The notes: generated from the sequence alone by a model not told the origin. Counted from the stretch's first letter, positions 26,428 to 36,258 are shown. The stretch: DNA of 64,000 bases from Streptomyces spiroverticillatus (GCA_014650415.1 BMUX01000001.1:62001-126000); one strand, 5' to 3'. Numbers and translations are program-made.

Positions 26428-26443
26428 AGTGGTCTAGTCCACA
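26428..26443. promoter_or_regulatory. DasR operator-like site (dre) upstream of the PdtaS-like kinase
   Basis: AGTGGTCTAGTCCACA matches the dre consensus (palindromic TGGTCTAGACCA core) at 14 of 16 positions. It lies 71 bp before the kinase start on the reverse strand. No convincing forward gene begins after it, although an ATG follows directly at 26444; I regard that forward frame as chance. Confidence 0.7.
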
Positions 26444-26629
26444 ATGGCCGGGCAAAGCTTCATCCTCCCCGCACAGGAGGGTGAAATCGAGGGACTGGCG
26501 CTCTCTGCCCTGACTGCGCCCGCCCCTCCTCACGGCCGGAGGCACCGCACACCGCCGGCCGATGCAACTCCGGGCTGCGGTGCCGGGTGGGCTGAGGGTC
26601 CCGCCGGGCGCCGTGGCCCGCGGGTGTTC

Positions 26630-27232
26630 CTAGGCCTCTGCCCCCGGCCAGGCCACCATCGCCAGGGCCGCCACCGCCTCCAGTTCCTCCTTGCCCGCCC
26701 CGTCGCGGGCCTGCTGCGACATGCCCTGGAGGACGGCTCCGGAGAAGCGGGCGAGGGCTTCGGGGTCGGTGGTGGGCGGGAGGGTTCCGGTCGCCATGTC
26801 GGCGCGGACGCGGGAGGCGAAGGCGGCGATGTTGGCCTCGCGGCGCGCACGGAGGGACTGCTCGACCTCGGGGGTCGAGCAGTTGGCGGCGGCGGAGATC
26901 ACCAGGCAGCCGCGCGGGTGGGCGGGGTCGGTGTACTCGGTCGCCGCCTCGCGGAGCAGGCGGGCGATGCCGGCGCGGGCGGTGGGCTCCTCCGCCAGGG
27001 CGCGGGCACCGAAGGCGCCGTGGGTTTGTGCGTACGCGCCCACCACCTCCGCGAAGAGCGCCTTCTTGTCGCCGAACGCGGCGTACAGGCTCGGGGCGGC
27101 GATGCCCATCACGCGGGTGAGGTCGGCGACCGAGGTCGTCTCGTAGCCGTGTTCCCAGAAGGCCGTCATGGCCTTCTCCAGGGCCGCCTCCCGGTCGAAG
27201 GAGCGGGGCCTGCCGCGCTGCTTGGTCGCCAT
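26630..27232 (-). CDS. TetR-family transcriptional regulator
   Basis: 200 residues. The HTH is GRPRSFDREAALEKAMTAFW, then TSVADLTRVMGIAAPSLYAAFGDKKALF. The C-terminal domain contains PRGCLVISAAANCS, seen in TetR regulators of the AcrR/YxaF-like group. On its own strand a TATACA box (27241-27246) ends nine bases before the ATG with no SD between, so the mRNA may be leaderless. It follows the SIS gene by 38 bp on the same strand; its target is unknown. Confidence 0.88.
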   Translation of the reverse strand: MATKQRGRPRSFDREAALEKAMTAFWEHGYETTSVADLTRVMGIAAPSLYAAFGDKKALFAEVVGAYAQTHGAFGARALAEEPTARAGIARLLREAATEYTDPAHPRGCLVISAAANCSTPEVEQSLRARREANIAAFASRVRADMATGTLPPTTDPEALARFSGAVLQGMSQQARDGAGKEELEAVAALAMVAWPGAEA

Positions 27233-27270
27233 GCGGGGATTGTATAGCGCCCGTTACGTATTTCTGGTCC

Positions 27271-28383
27271 TCAGCGGGTCTCCGTGACCTTGGCGAGAGC
27301 CCTGGGGGCGTCCGGGTCCTGCCCCCGGGCGAGAGTGATCTCGTACGCCAGGAGCTGGAGCGGAAGGATGTCGAGGATCGGCTGGAGTTCCTCGGGGACG
27401 GACTCCGTGGGGACGGGGAAGCCCGAGGAGGCGCGGGCGACCTGGGCGGCCGGGCCGACGACGAAGAGGTCGGCGCCGCGGCCGCGGAGGCGGTCCAGGA
27501 CGGGCTGGAGGGCCTCGCCGCCGCGGCCGGAGGTGACGACCGCGATCACCGGGGAGATGTTGTCGACCATGGCGAGGGGGCCGTGGAGGAGGTCAGCGCC
27601 GGAGTAGGAGAGGGCGGGGATGTAGCTCGTCTCCATGAGCTTGAGGGCGGCCTCCTTGGCCGTGGGGTAGCCGTAGCCGCGTGAGGTGATGACCATGCGT
27701 TCGGCGAAGCGGTAGCGGGCGGCCAGCGAGCGGATCTCGTCCTGGCGGGCCAGGATGCCCGCCGCCAGGTCGGGGAGGACGGCGGCGGCCGCCGTGCCGT
27801 CCCGCGACTGGAGGCCCTGGACGAGGAGGTGGAGGGCGAGGAGGGAGGCCGTGTAGGTCTTGGTGGCGGGGAGGGCCTTCTCGGGGCCGGCCAGGATGTC
27901 GATGTGGTGTTCGGAGACCGCCGCGAGGGGCGAGTCGGGGTTGTTGGTGACCGCGAGGGTGAGCGCACCGGCCTCGCGGGCGGCACGGGTGGAGGCCACC
28001 AGGTCCGGGGAGCCGCCGGACTGGCTGACCGTGACGACCAGGACGTCGCGGAGGTAGGGGCGGGCCCCGTAGGCGGTCGTGGTCGACATGGAGGTCAGGC
28101 CGCAGGGCAGGCCCAGCTGGATTTCCAGGAGGTACTTGGCGTACAGGGCGGCGTTGTCGGAGGTGCCGCGCGCCGTGAGGAGCACGAAGCGGGGGCTCTT
28201 CGCGGCGATCGCCTGTGCGGTCTCGAAGATGCGCGGGGCGGCGTCGGCCAGGATCCGCCGCAGGACCTGGGGCTGTTCCGCCATTTCGGCGGACATCAGG
28301 CGGCCGGGGCGCTCCGAGGAGGGCGGCCCGTCGAGCGGGGCGGGGGCCGACATCCCCTGCGCCGGGCGTTCTACGGGGGACAT
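27271..28383 (-). CDS. SIS-domain aminosugar isomerase/deaminase (NagB-II or GlmS-isomerase type)
   Basis: 370 residues with two SIS domains (about 55-190 and 215-350). The first has LLTARGTSDNAALYAKYLLE and VVTVSQSGGSPDLVAST, the second GYGYPTAKEAALKLMETSYIPA and VVTSGRGGEAL. It is the isomerase half of GlmS without the glutaminase, as in NagB-II/AgaS enzymes that convert glucosamine-6-phosphate to fructose-6-phosphate and ammonia. It is divergent from nagB with a dre site between them, so DasR probably controls both. GGGAGG precedes the ATG. Confidence 0.87.
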   Translation of the reverse strand: MSPVERPAQGMSAPAPLDGPPSSERPGRLMSAEMAEQPQVLRRILADAAPRIFETAQAIAAKSPRFVLLTARGTSDNAALYAKYLLEIQLGLPCGLTSMSTTTAYGARPYLRDVLVVTVSQSGGSPDLVASTRAAREAGALTLAVTNNPDSPLAAVSEHHIDILAGPEKALPATKTYTASLLALHLLVQGLQSRDGTAAAAVLPDLAAGILARQDEIRSLAARYRFAERMVITSRGYGYPTAKEAALKLMETSYIPALSYSGADLLHGPLAMVDNISPVIAVVTSGRGGEALQPVLDRLRGRGADLFVVGPAAQVARASSGFPVPTESVPEELQPILDILPLQLLAYEITLARGQDPDAPRALAKVTETR

Positions 28384-28540
28384 GGCGGACCTCCCGGACC
28401 TGCCTCGTACGAAGGCTGCTCGAGGTGACGAATGCTCGGGGCCAGTCGACCATGGGAGTTCACGGGGCCGCCAGTGGAAGGACGGCCCGGCGTCCGTGGA
28501 TGTGCAGGAAGGACAGGTGGGAGGCCCTCCCCTCTGTTAG

Positions 28541-28556
28541 ATTGGTCTATACCACA
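28541..28556. promoter_or_regulatory. DasR operator (dre) for nagB and the divergent SIS gene
   Basis: ATTGGTCTATACCACA matches the dre consensus at 13 of 16 positions and lies 75 bp before nagB and 158 bp before the SIS gene. NagB is an established DasR target in S. coelicolor. Confidence 0.85.
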
Positions 28557-28630
28557 GATCGTTTGGCCCCCCACTTGAGACACCTCGGCTCACGGTCTCT
28601 CCACTCCCACACAGACAGGCAGGCATCAGC

Positions 28631-29416
28631 GTGGAAGTTGTCATCGTTCCGGACGCCAAGGCAGGCGGCGAGCTCATCGCGCAGAGCATCGCGAACCTGC
28701 TGGGCAGCAAGCCCGACGCCCTGCTCGGTGTCGCCACCGGTTCGTCCCCGCTGCCCATCTACACGGCCCTGACCGCCAAGGTCGCCGCCGGTGAGGTGGA
28801 CGCGTCCAGGGCCCGCATCTGCCAGCTGGACGAGTACGTGGGCCTGCCGGCCGGGCACCCCGAGTCGTACCGCGCGACCGTCCTGCGCGAGGTCGTGGAG
28901 CCGCTGGGGCTGACCGAGGCGTCCTTCTTCGGCCCGGACGGCTCCGCCGAGGACGTGCAGGCCGCGTGCGAGGCGTACGACAAGGCGCTCGCCGAGGCCG
29001 GCGGCGTCGACCTCCAGATCCTGGGCATCGGCACCGACGGGCACATCGGCTTCAACGAGCCCTGCTCCTCGCTGGCTTCGCGCACCCGCATCAAGACGCT
29101 GACCCAGCAGACCATCGACGACAACGCGCGCTTCTTCGACGGCGACACCGCCCAGGTCCCGCGCCACGTCATCACCCAGGGCATCGGCACCATCCTGGAC
29201 GCCCGTCACCTGGTCCTGCTGGCCACCGGCGAGGGCAAGGCCGAGGCCGTCGCGCAGACCGTCGAGGGCCCGCTCTCGGCGCTCGTGCCGGCCTCCGCGC
29301 TCCAGCTGCACCCGCACGCGACCGTCGTCGTCGACGAGGCCGCCGCGTCCAAGCTGAAGCTGGCGGACTACTTCCGTCACACCTACGCCAACAAGCCGGT
29401 GTGGCAGGGACTTTAA
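28631..29416 (+). CDS. nagB: glucosamine-6-phosphate deaminase
   Basis: 261 residues from a GTG (EVVIVPDAKAGGELIAQ). The family motifs are LGVATGSSPLPIY, CQLDEYVGLP, LGIGTDGHIGFNEP (catalytic Asp/His loop) and ITQGIGTILDARHLVLL. It converts GlcN-6-P to Fru-6-P plus ammonia, the last step of N-acetylglucosamine use. Its substrate GlcN-6-P is also the effector that releases DasR from DNA, so its level feeds back on the regulon. A strong terminator follows. Confidence 0.97.
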   Translation: MEVVIVPDAKAGGELIAQSIANLLGSKPDALLGVATGSSPLPIYTALTAKVAAGEVDASRARICQLDEYVGLPAGHPESYRATVLREVVEPLGLTEASFFGPDGSAEDVQAACEAYDKALAEAGGVDLQILGIGTDGHIGFNEPCSSLASRTRIKTLTQQTIDDNARFFDGDTAQVPRHVITQGIGTILDARHLVLLATGEGKAEAVAQTVEGPLSALVPASALQLHPHATVVVDEAAASKLKLADYFRHTYANKPVWQGL

Positions 29417-29440
29417 GCTCCCGAAAGCTCCACGGACGTA

Positions 29441-29481
29441 CGAAAGGCCGGGCACCCCCGCAGTGGGGGCCCGGCCTTTCG
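29441..29481. terminator. bidirectional terminator between nagB and dasD
   Basis: A 12-bp outer stem (29441-29452 with 29470-29481) plus an inner GC stem (CCCCC/GGGGG) lie between the convergent nagB and dasD genes. Confidence 0.9.
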
Positions 29482-29494
29482 GGTACTCGGGTGG

Positions 29495-31018
29495 CTAGCG
29501 GCCGGTGATGGCCTCCGCAGCCGCCTCGCCGCACACCCTCGCCGCACCGTGCGTCGCCACGTGCAGCGCGCCGCGCGGGGCCGACTGGGGCACGCCCATC
29601 TCGACCACGACCGTGTCCGGACGGGCCGCCAGGAGCGCGTCCAGGGCCGCGGCCATCCACGGGTGACGGTGTTCGTCGCGTACGACGGCGACGATCCGGC
29701 GGTCCCCGGCGGCGGCCAGGATCGCTTCGGCCGTGCCGGTCTCGGCGTTGAAGGTGCCCGTCTCGGTGCCCGGGAGCAGCCGCGCCAGGTCGGCGGCGAC
29801 GCCCCACGGGGTCTCGTCGCCCACCGCGATGTTCGCGACCGGGGTCAGGGCGGCGACGTACGGAGCCGAGGTGACGGGAGTGGCGCCCGGGGCGCGGGTG
29901 ACGGTGACGGCTCGGCGGGCGGCGACCAGGCCGACAGTCGTGTGGTTCTCGTTGCCGGGCGCGGTCCCCTCCTGCACTTCCGCGCCCGGCCCCGAAGCCT
30001 CACGGGCCTGCTGCGTCCACGTCGCGAGGGAGCGAACCCTCGCGGCCGCGTCGGCCAGCCGCTCCTCCGGCAGTTCGCCGGAGCGGACCGCCGACACCAG
30101 CGCGTCGCGCAGGCGCAGGACGGTCTCCTCGTCGGCGAGGCCGCCGCCGACGCAGATCGCGTCGGCGCCCGCGGCGATCGCCAGGACGGAGCCGCGCTCG
30201 ATTCCGTACGTCGCGGAGATGGCCTGCATCTCCATGCCGTCCGTGATGATCAGCCCCTGGTAGCCCAGCTCCTCGCGCAGCAGACCGGTGAGGATCTGCG
30301 GGCTGAGAGTCGCGGGACGGGTGGGGTCGAGCGCAGGGAGAAGAATATGCGCACTCATGACCGATTTGGAACCGGCTGCGATCGCCGCCCGGAAAGGAAC
30401 CAGCTCACGGGCGTGCAGTGTGGCGAGGTCCACATCGATACGGGGCATGTCGTGGTGCGAGTCGACATTGGTGTCGCCGTGGCCCGGGAAGTGCTTGGTG
30501 CAGGCGGCGACGCCGGAGGCCTGGAGGCCCTCGATGTACGCGGCGGTGTGCCGGGCGACGAGCGCGGGGTCGGCGCCGAAGGACCGTACGCCGATGACCG
30601 GGTTGCCCGGGTCGGAGTTCACGTCCGCCGACGGGGCCCAGTTGAGGTTGACGCCGCACTCGGCGAGGCGCCGGCCCAGCTCGCGGGCGACGTCACGTGT
30701 CAGGTCCACGTCGTCGACCGCGCCGAGGGCCAGGTTGCCGGGGAAGGAGGAGCCGCCGCGCACTTCGAGGCGGGTGACGTCGCCGCCCTCCTCGTCGATG
30801 GCGACCAGGACGTCCGCGCGCTCGGCACGCAGCTGGGCGGTGAGGGCCGCGAGCTGCTCCGGCGAGGCGATGTTCCGGCCGAACAGGCCGACGGAGGACA
30901 GCCCCTCCCCCACGCTGCGCAGCAGCCAGTCGGGGGCGGCGGTGCCGGTGAAGCCGGGCTGGAGGACGGCGAGGGCGTCCCGGGTGAGGGTGTCCGAGCG
31001 GGTGATCAGCGTCGTCAT
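29495..31018 (-). CDS. dasD: family 3 glycoside hydrolase, beta-N-acetylglucosaminidase DasD
   Basis: 507 residues with no signal peptide, so intracellular. The GH3 catalytic barrel contains the NagZ-type loop KHFPGHGDTNVDSHHDMP (His/Asp pair), ITDGMEMQAI (nucleophile Asp) and VLVAIDEEGGDVTRLE. A C-terminal domain (from ~350) is shared with longer GH3 enzymes. It splits GlcNAc from chitobiose imported by DasABC. It begins seven bases after dasC ends, so it belongs to the das transcript. Confidence 0.93.
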   Translation of the reverse strand: MTTLITRSDTLTRDALAVLQPGFTGTAAPDWLLRSVGEGLSSVGLFGRNIASPEQLAALTAQLRAERADVLVAIDEEGGDVTRLEVRGGSSFPGNLALGAVDDVDLTRDVARELGRRLAECGVNLNWAPSADVNSDPGNPVIGVRSFGADPALVARHTAAYIEGLQASGVAACTKHFPGHGDTNVDSHHDMPRIDVDLATLHARELVPFRAAIAAGSKSVMSAHILLPALDPTRPATLSPQILTGLLREELGYQGLIITDGMEMQAISATYGIERGSVLAIAAGADAICVGGGLADEETVLRLRDALVSAVRSGELPEERLADAAARVRSLATWTQQAREASGPGAEVQEGTAPGNENHTTVGLVAARRAVTVTRAPGATPVTSAPYVAALTPVANIAVGDETPWGVAADLARLLPGTETGTFNAETGTAEAILAAAGDRRIVAVVRDEHRHPWMAAALDALLAARPDTVVVEMGVPQSAPRGALHVATHGAARVCGEAAAEAITGR

Positions 31019-31025
31019 GGGTGAG

Positions 31026-31919
31026 TCATCCCTTCACTGCGCCGGCCGTCAGACCTGCGGCCATCTTGCGCTGGACGATGAGGAAGAGGATCACGATGGG
31101 CACGGCCATCATGGTCGAGCCGGCCATCATCGGCGCGTACTCGGTGCCCTGCTTGGTGGTGAAGTTGCCGAGCCAGACGGTGGCGGTCTGGTTCTGCTGG
31201 CTCATCAGCATGAGGGCGTACAGGTACTCGTTCCACGCCTGGATGAAGCCGTAGACGGACGTTGCGACGATGCCCGGGGCCAGCAGCGGGAAGACGACCC
31301 GCATGAAGGCGGAGGTGCGGGTGCAGCCGTCGACCATGGCCGCCTCCTCCAGCTCCTTGGGGATGTTGACGATGAAACCGCGCAGCGTCCACACCGTGAA
31401 GGGGAGGATGAAGGTCAGGTACGTGATGATCAGGCCGGAGAGCTTGTCGTACTGCCCGAGGTCGTTGAGCAGCAGGAAGACCGGGATGATCATGGCGACC
31501 AGCGGGACCATCTGGACCGCGAGGATGCCGACGATGACGACCTTGCGGCCGCGGAAGGCGAACCGCGAGATGGCGAGCGCGGCCAGCAGGCCGACGATCA
31601 TGCCGATGACCACGACGACCAGCGAGACGATCAGACTGCGCCCGACCGGACCCCAGAAGTCGGAGACCTGGAACGCCCGGGTGAAGTTGTCCAGGGTGAA
31701 CTCGGTCGGGAAGAAGTGCGGGTTGGGGTCGATCGCGTCCTTGGCGGGCTTGAACGCGGTGTTCAGCATCCAGTAGACGGGGAAGCCGGCGGTCACGAAG
31801 ACCAGCAGGCCGATCAGGTTCCAGCCCAGCTTGGTCTTCTTGCGGCGGGGCTTGGCAGCCTTGCCGGAGGCGGTGGACGTGGCGGTGGTGACGGCGGGAG
31901 CCGCTGCGGTCGTGGTCAC
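31026..31919 (-). CDS. dasC: chitobiose ABC transporter permease DasC
   Basis: 297 residues from a GTG overlapping the dasB stop (GTGA). It is a MalG-type permease. A short charged N-terminus (KPRRKKTKLG) is followed by six membrane helices and the EAA loop (IPKELEEAAMVDGCTRTSAF) that contacts the ATPase. With DasB it forms the membrane channel for N,N'-diacetylchitobiose. No ATPase gene is in the operon; in Streptomyces the shared MsiK serves this role. Confidence 0.95.
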   Translation of the reverse strand: MTTTAAAPAVTTATSTASGKAAKPRRKKTKLGWNLIGLLVFVTAGFPVYWMLNTAFKPAKDAIDPNPHFFPTEFTLDNFTRAFQVSDFWGPVGRSLIVSLVVVVIGMIVGLLAALAISRFAFRGRKVVIVGILAVQMVPLVAMIIPVFLLLNDLGQYDKLSGLIITYLTFILPFTVWTLRGFIVNIPKELEEAAMVDGCTRTSAFMRVVFPLLAPGIVATSVYGFIQAWNEYLYALMLMSQQNQTATVWLGNFTTKQGTEYAPMMAGSTMMAVPIVILFLIVQRKMAAGLTAGAVKG

Positions 31920-32911
31920 TCCACCTCTCCGATCTTGAGCATCTGGCGCATGTAGACGGCGACGACACCGAGCAGGAGCAGGACGGTCACCAGGGCGATC
32001 GCCGAGCCGCCGGAGTAGTCGTTGACGACGAAGGCCTTGTCGTACGAGTAGGTGGTGAGCAGCTGGAACTCGGCCTCGGGGTGGCCGTTGCGCATCACGA
32101 AGACCTGCGGGAAGACACCCATGTCCCAGATCAGCGAGAGCGTCGTGAGCATCACGATGATCGGCTTGAGGATCGGGAGGGTGACGTAGCGGAAGACCTT
32201 GATGGCGCCCGCGCCGTCGAGGCGGGCGGCCTCCTCCAGCTCCTTGGGGACCTGAGTGAGTCCGGCGCTGAGGGTGATGACGACGAACGGCACCGCGCCC
32301 CAGACGACCAGCAGCATGATGACGGCGAGGCCCTGCGGGCCGCTGGCGAACCAGTTGTGGCCGTTCATGTCGACGCCGGGGAGCTTGTCGAGGAGGTAGT
32401 TCAGGACGCCGTAGTCGGTGTCGAACATCCACTTGAAGACGGTGGTGGAGACGACGATCGGCATGCCCCAGCTGGCGATCAGGGCCACGTTGATGAGGAT
32501 CTTGACCCAGCCCGCGACCTTCTGGAGCAGGAGGGCGATCATCATGCCGATGACCATCGTGAAGATGACCGCGCCGGCCGCGAACAGGATCGTGCGCACC
32601 ACGACGGCCCAGAACTCGCCGTCGGAGAAGAGCTTGGTGAAGTTGGCGAGGCCGACCGTGGTCGTCTCCTTGAAGCCCCAGAGCTGGGACTTGCCGAAGT
32701 CCTGGAAGGAGAGGGTGACCAGGCGGACCAGGGGGTAGCCGAGGACCAGGACGAGCACGAGGAGGCAGGGCGCGAGCAGTGCCCAGGGCGCCGCGGCTGT
32801 GCCGTTTCTCGATGTGCGGCCGGTCTTCTTCCCGGGGGTGCCGGTGCTGCCCGGCGACGGTGCCTGCCGCGTGGGCGGCACCTTGGCGGTGGTTGTCTCT
32901 GCGGCACTCAT
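31916..32911 (-). CDS. dasB: chitobiose ABC transporter permease DasB
   Basis: 331 residues from ATG 32911. It is a MalF-type permease with a ~45-residue Thr/Pro-rich cytoplasmic N-terminus, six helices (first: WALLAPCLLVLVLVLGYPLV) and the EAA loop VPKELEEAARLDGAGAIKVF. It is co-transcribed with dasA and dasC and translationally coupled to dasC. The long N-terminus is longer than the first helix needs, so a later start is possible but no better codon is seen. Confidence 0.95.
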   Translation of the reverse strand: MSAAETTTAKVPPTRQAPSPGSTGTPGKKTGRTSRNGTAAAPWALLAPCLLVLVLVLGYPLVRLVTLSFQDFGKSQLWGFKETTTVGLANFTKLFSDGEFWAVVVRTILFAAGAVIFTMVIGMMIALLLQKVAGWVKILINVALIASWGMPIVVSTTVFKWMFDTDYGVLNYLLDKLPGVDMNGHNWFASGPQGLAVIMLLVVWGAVPFVVITLSAGLTQVPKELEEAARLDGAGAIKVFRYVTLPILKPIIVMLTTLSLIWDMGVFPQVFVMRNGHPEAEFQLLTTYSYDKAFVVNDYSGGSAIALVTVLLLLGVVAVYMRQMLKIGEVE

Positions 32912-33010
32912 CGCGCGCTCCTCAGCGATCCCTCTCGTACAACTGCATTCGCACCGTGCCGCCCCGTCCCCCGGGAGCAGCGCGCCGGGTGGGTCCGGCA
33001 CGGGCAGGCA

Positions 33011-33040
33011 GCAGGGCCCCGCCGAGCGGCGGGGCCCTGC
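33011..33040 (-). terminator. attenuating hairpin between dasA and dasB
   Basis: A perfect 13-bp stem (33011-33023 with 33028-33040, loop GAGC) lies seven bases after the dasA stop, within the operon. It lacks a U-run, so it probably stabilises dasA mRNA or partly terminates. Either would give more binding protein than permease. Confidence 0.8.
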
Positions 33041-33047
33041 CTGCGGG

Positions 33048-34331
33048 TCACTTGGTGTTGATGACCTTGTCGATCGCGGCGTCGGCGACCTTGGCCGCGT
33101 CGGCGACGGACTTCTTGCCGGTGCCGATCTCCTGGAGCATGGTCTTGAGGACCTGCGCCTTCTCGATCTGGCCCCAGCCCGGTGCCATCGGCACGAACCA
33201 GCTGGACTCGGCGGCGGTGGCGGGAACGGCCGTCTTCGGGTCGTTCTTCAGCGGCGCCAGGTCCGTCTTGTTGTTCGGCAGGTTGCCCTTGGCGGTGAGG
33301 ACCTTCTGGCCGTCCTTGCCGGTGAAGGCGTTGATCCACTCGGCGGCGGCCTCCTGCGACTTGGACTTGGCGGGCACCGCCAGGTCCGAGCCACCGAGGA
33401 AGACCGGCATGGCCTTGCCGGACGGGCCGGGCATCACGAAGTTCTCGAGCTTGGTGTCGAGCTTGCCGACCTTGTCGTTCTCCTTCGTGGCGGCCGTCGC
33501 ACCCTCCCAGCCGGCGCCGAAGATCATGCCCGAGTTGCCCTGGCCGAAGACGACCGGACGGTCGGACTCGTCCTTGGTCTTGTCGGCGTGCATGTAGGTG
33601 TCGAGCACCTTCTTGTACTCGGTGAGACCCTTCTGGGACTCCGGCGAGGAGAGGTTGGCCTTGAACTTGCCGCCCTCCTCCTTCGCGATGGAGCCGCCGG
33701 CCTCGTACACGAAGGACATCGCGGCGTACCAGTCCGGCGAGGGCTGGTACCAGGCGCTGAACTTGTCGCCCTTCTTCTTCTGGATCTTGTCCAGGGAGTC
33801 GGTGAGCTCCTTGTACGTCTTCGGAGCGGCCTTGACACCGGCCTCCTCGGCGATGTCCTTGCGCCAGGTGCCGACACGGCCGCCCGCGTAGTAGGGGACG
33901 CCGTAGGTCTTGCCCTCGTACGTGACGGAGGCCTTCAGGCCGTCCAGCCAGGCGTCGGACTGGTCGAACTTCTTCGGGTCGACCTCGGCGAAGGCACCGG
34001 TCGCGATGTAGCTGAGCATCTCGGTGTTGCCCATCTCGACCACGTCGGGGGCGTTCTCCGTGGCGAGGACGGCGTCCAGCTTCGCGTTCTTGTCCGGCCA
34101 GCCGTAGTACTCGTGCTTGATCTTCATGCCCGGGTACTTCTTGGTGACCGCGTCGTCCGCGGACTTCACCAGCTCGGGCCAGTTCTTCTGTGCGTCGACA
34201 GTGAGCCAGACGGTCAGTTCCTTGGTGTCGGCCGCCTTTTCGCCGCCGCCGGACTTGGTGTCCGAACCGCACGCCGCCACGCCGACCAACATGCCGGCGA
34301 CGCCAATCGCCGCGATGAGCTTGCGCTTCAT
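33048..34331 (-). CDS. dasA: chitobiose-binding lipoprotein DasA
   Basis: 427 residues from ATG 34331. A lipoprotein signal (MKRKLIAAIGVAGMLVGVAAC) has its lipobox cysteine at residue 21, then a Gly/Lys linker and a family 1 solute-binding domain (ELTVWLTVDAQKNW; PDVVEMGNTEMLSYIATGAF; GVPYYAGGRVGTW). It is anchored outside the membrane and delivers chitobiose to DasBC. A dre site ~95-110 bp upstream places it under DasR, encoded divergently. Confidence 0.96.
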   Translation of the reverse strand: MKRKLIAAIGVAGMLVGVAACGSDTKSGGGEKAADTKELTVWLTVDAQKNWPELVKSADDAVTKKYPGMKIKHEYYGWPDKNAKLDAVLATENAPDVVEMGNTEMLSYIATGAFAEVDPKKFDQSDAWLDGLKASVTYEGKTYGVPYYAGGRVGTWRKDIAEEAGVKAAPKTYKELTDSLDKIQKKKGDKFSAWYQPSPDWYAAMSFVYEAGGSIAKEEGGKFKANLSSPESQKGLTEYKKVLDTYMHADKTKDESDRPVVFGQGNSGMIFGAGWEGATAATKENDKVGKLDTKLENFVMPGPSGKAMPVFLGGSDLAVPAKSKSQEAAAEWINAFTGKDGQKVLTAKGNLPNNKTDLAPLKNDPKTAVPATAAESSWFVPMAPGWGQIEKAQVLKTMLQEIGTGKKSVADAAKVADAAIDKVINTK

Positions 34332-34425
34332 TACGCCACTCTCCTGCTCAGGGATGCCTGCAACCCCCTGCCCACCGCGAGGACAACGCACGAAGTACGG
34401 CCTGTGGGACTGGGACCTGGTCTTT

Positions 34426-34441
34426 AATGGTTTAGACCAGT
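34426..34441. promoter_or_regulatory. DasR operator (dre) of dasA
   Basis: AATGGTTTAGACCAGT (reverse strand ACTGGTCTAAACCATT) matches the dre consensus at 14 of 16 positions, 95 bp upstream of dasA, in the 370-bp dasA/dasR intergenic region. Confidence 0.9.
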
Positions 34442-34443
34442 AG

Positions 34444-35499
<1,056 letters not shown>

Positions 35500-35639
35500 C
35501 CGCCGGGACGGCGCGTTTGAGGCTTGATCCACGGCCTCGGGCGCGGCCGGTCCCCCCGACCGCCCGGACATCCACGCAGGTGCACACGGTGGGCGCGGCG
35601 CTCGCGCCCCGTCGCGGTACAGCCTTTTCCGGCCAGCCA

Positions 35640-35655
35640 CTTGGTCTAGTCCATT
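35640..35655. promoter_or_regulatory. DasR operator-like site before a small secreted protein gene
   Basis: CTTGGTCTAGTCCATT has 11 of 12 core dre positions. It lies between the dasR stop and the secreted protein start, 110 bp before the latter, so it would control that gene. Confidence 0.75.
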
Positions 35656-35765
35656 GACCCGCTCTCGGTCGTCGAGAAGGATCGGGAACGCCAGGTGGCC
35701 ACCGGCAGGCACCGCGCTCGACCCGTTCCGCACCCACTCGGATCCACCGAAAGGCGCGTCACCCC

Positions 35766-36050
35766 ATGAGGAAAAAGGCACAGCTGGCGGCAGTGACCCT
35801 GGCGGGCGGCATGCTCGCCCTCACCATGTCCACCTCGGCGCAGGCGGCCGGCGGTCCCACCAACCTGACGGGGAAGGGCTGCCCGTCCTCGTACGACAAC
35901 AACTCCGGCGGCGTCCGCTGGATCCAGACGCTGAAGAGCAAGACGCAGTCCTCGACCCAGCGCTGGTACGGCCTCTACAAGGTCGTCTACCTCAAGCCGA
36001 ACACGCAGGAGCCGGTCAGCCAGCCCAACCGCGAGTACGCCTGCTGGTAG
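35766..36050 (+). CDS. small secreted protein of unknown function, probable DasR target
   Basis: 94 residues. A Sec signal peptide (MRKKAQLAAVTLAGGMLALT, cleavage after SAQA, about residue 27) leaves a mature ~67-residue protein with exactly two cysteines (GKGCPSS and EYACW), probably one disulfide. The sequence is hydrophilic and rich in Tyr, Gln and Asn, with no lipobox and no recognised domain. A dre-like operator precedes it and a strong terminator follows, so it is a single-gene unit. I do not recognise the family. Confidence 0.8.
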   Translation: MRKKAQLAAVTLAGGMLALTMSTSAQAAGGPTNLTGKGCPSSYDNNSGGVRWIQTLKSKTQSSTQRWYGLYKVVYLKPNTQEPVSQPNREYACW

Positions 36051-36059
36051 TCCCGCCCC

Positions 36060-36086
36060 GGGGCCGTCGACCACGTCGACGGCCCC
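36060..36086 (+). terminator. terminator of the small secreted protein gene
   Basis: A perfect 12-bp stem (36060-36071 with 36075-36086, 3-base loop) ten bases after the stop, followed by GTTCC. Confidence 0.85.
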
Positions 36087-36258
36087 GTTCCACAACCCGG
36101 CACGCCCTCCGGCAAGTTGACGCTGGTACCCCCGCTGACCTGCGATGGTCGCCCCGTGTCCGTACCGATATGCGGACAGGGGGTTACGCAGCGCGGTCGC
36201 AGCCCCTAGATTTCGCGCACGTTACGACAGAGAAGATCGCGCGAGGGGACGGATCGCC

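Noticed and set aside
26444..27247. Forward gene starting right after the dre at 26428
   Set aside because: The frame lacks an SD, soon becomes Gly/Arg/Ala-rich and runs antisense through the TetR gene.
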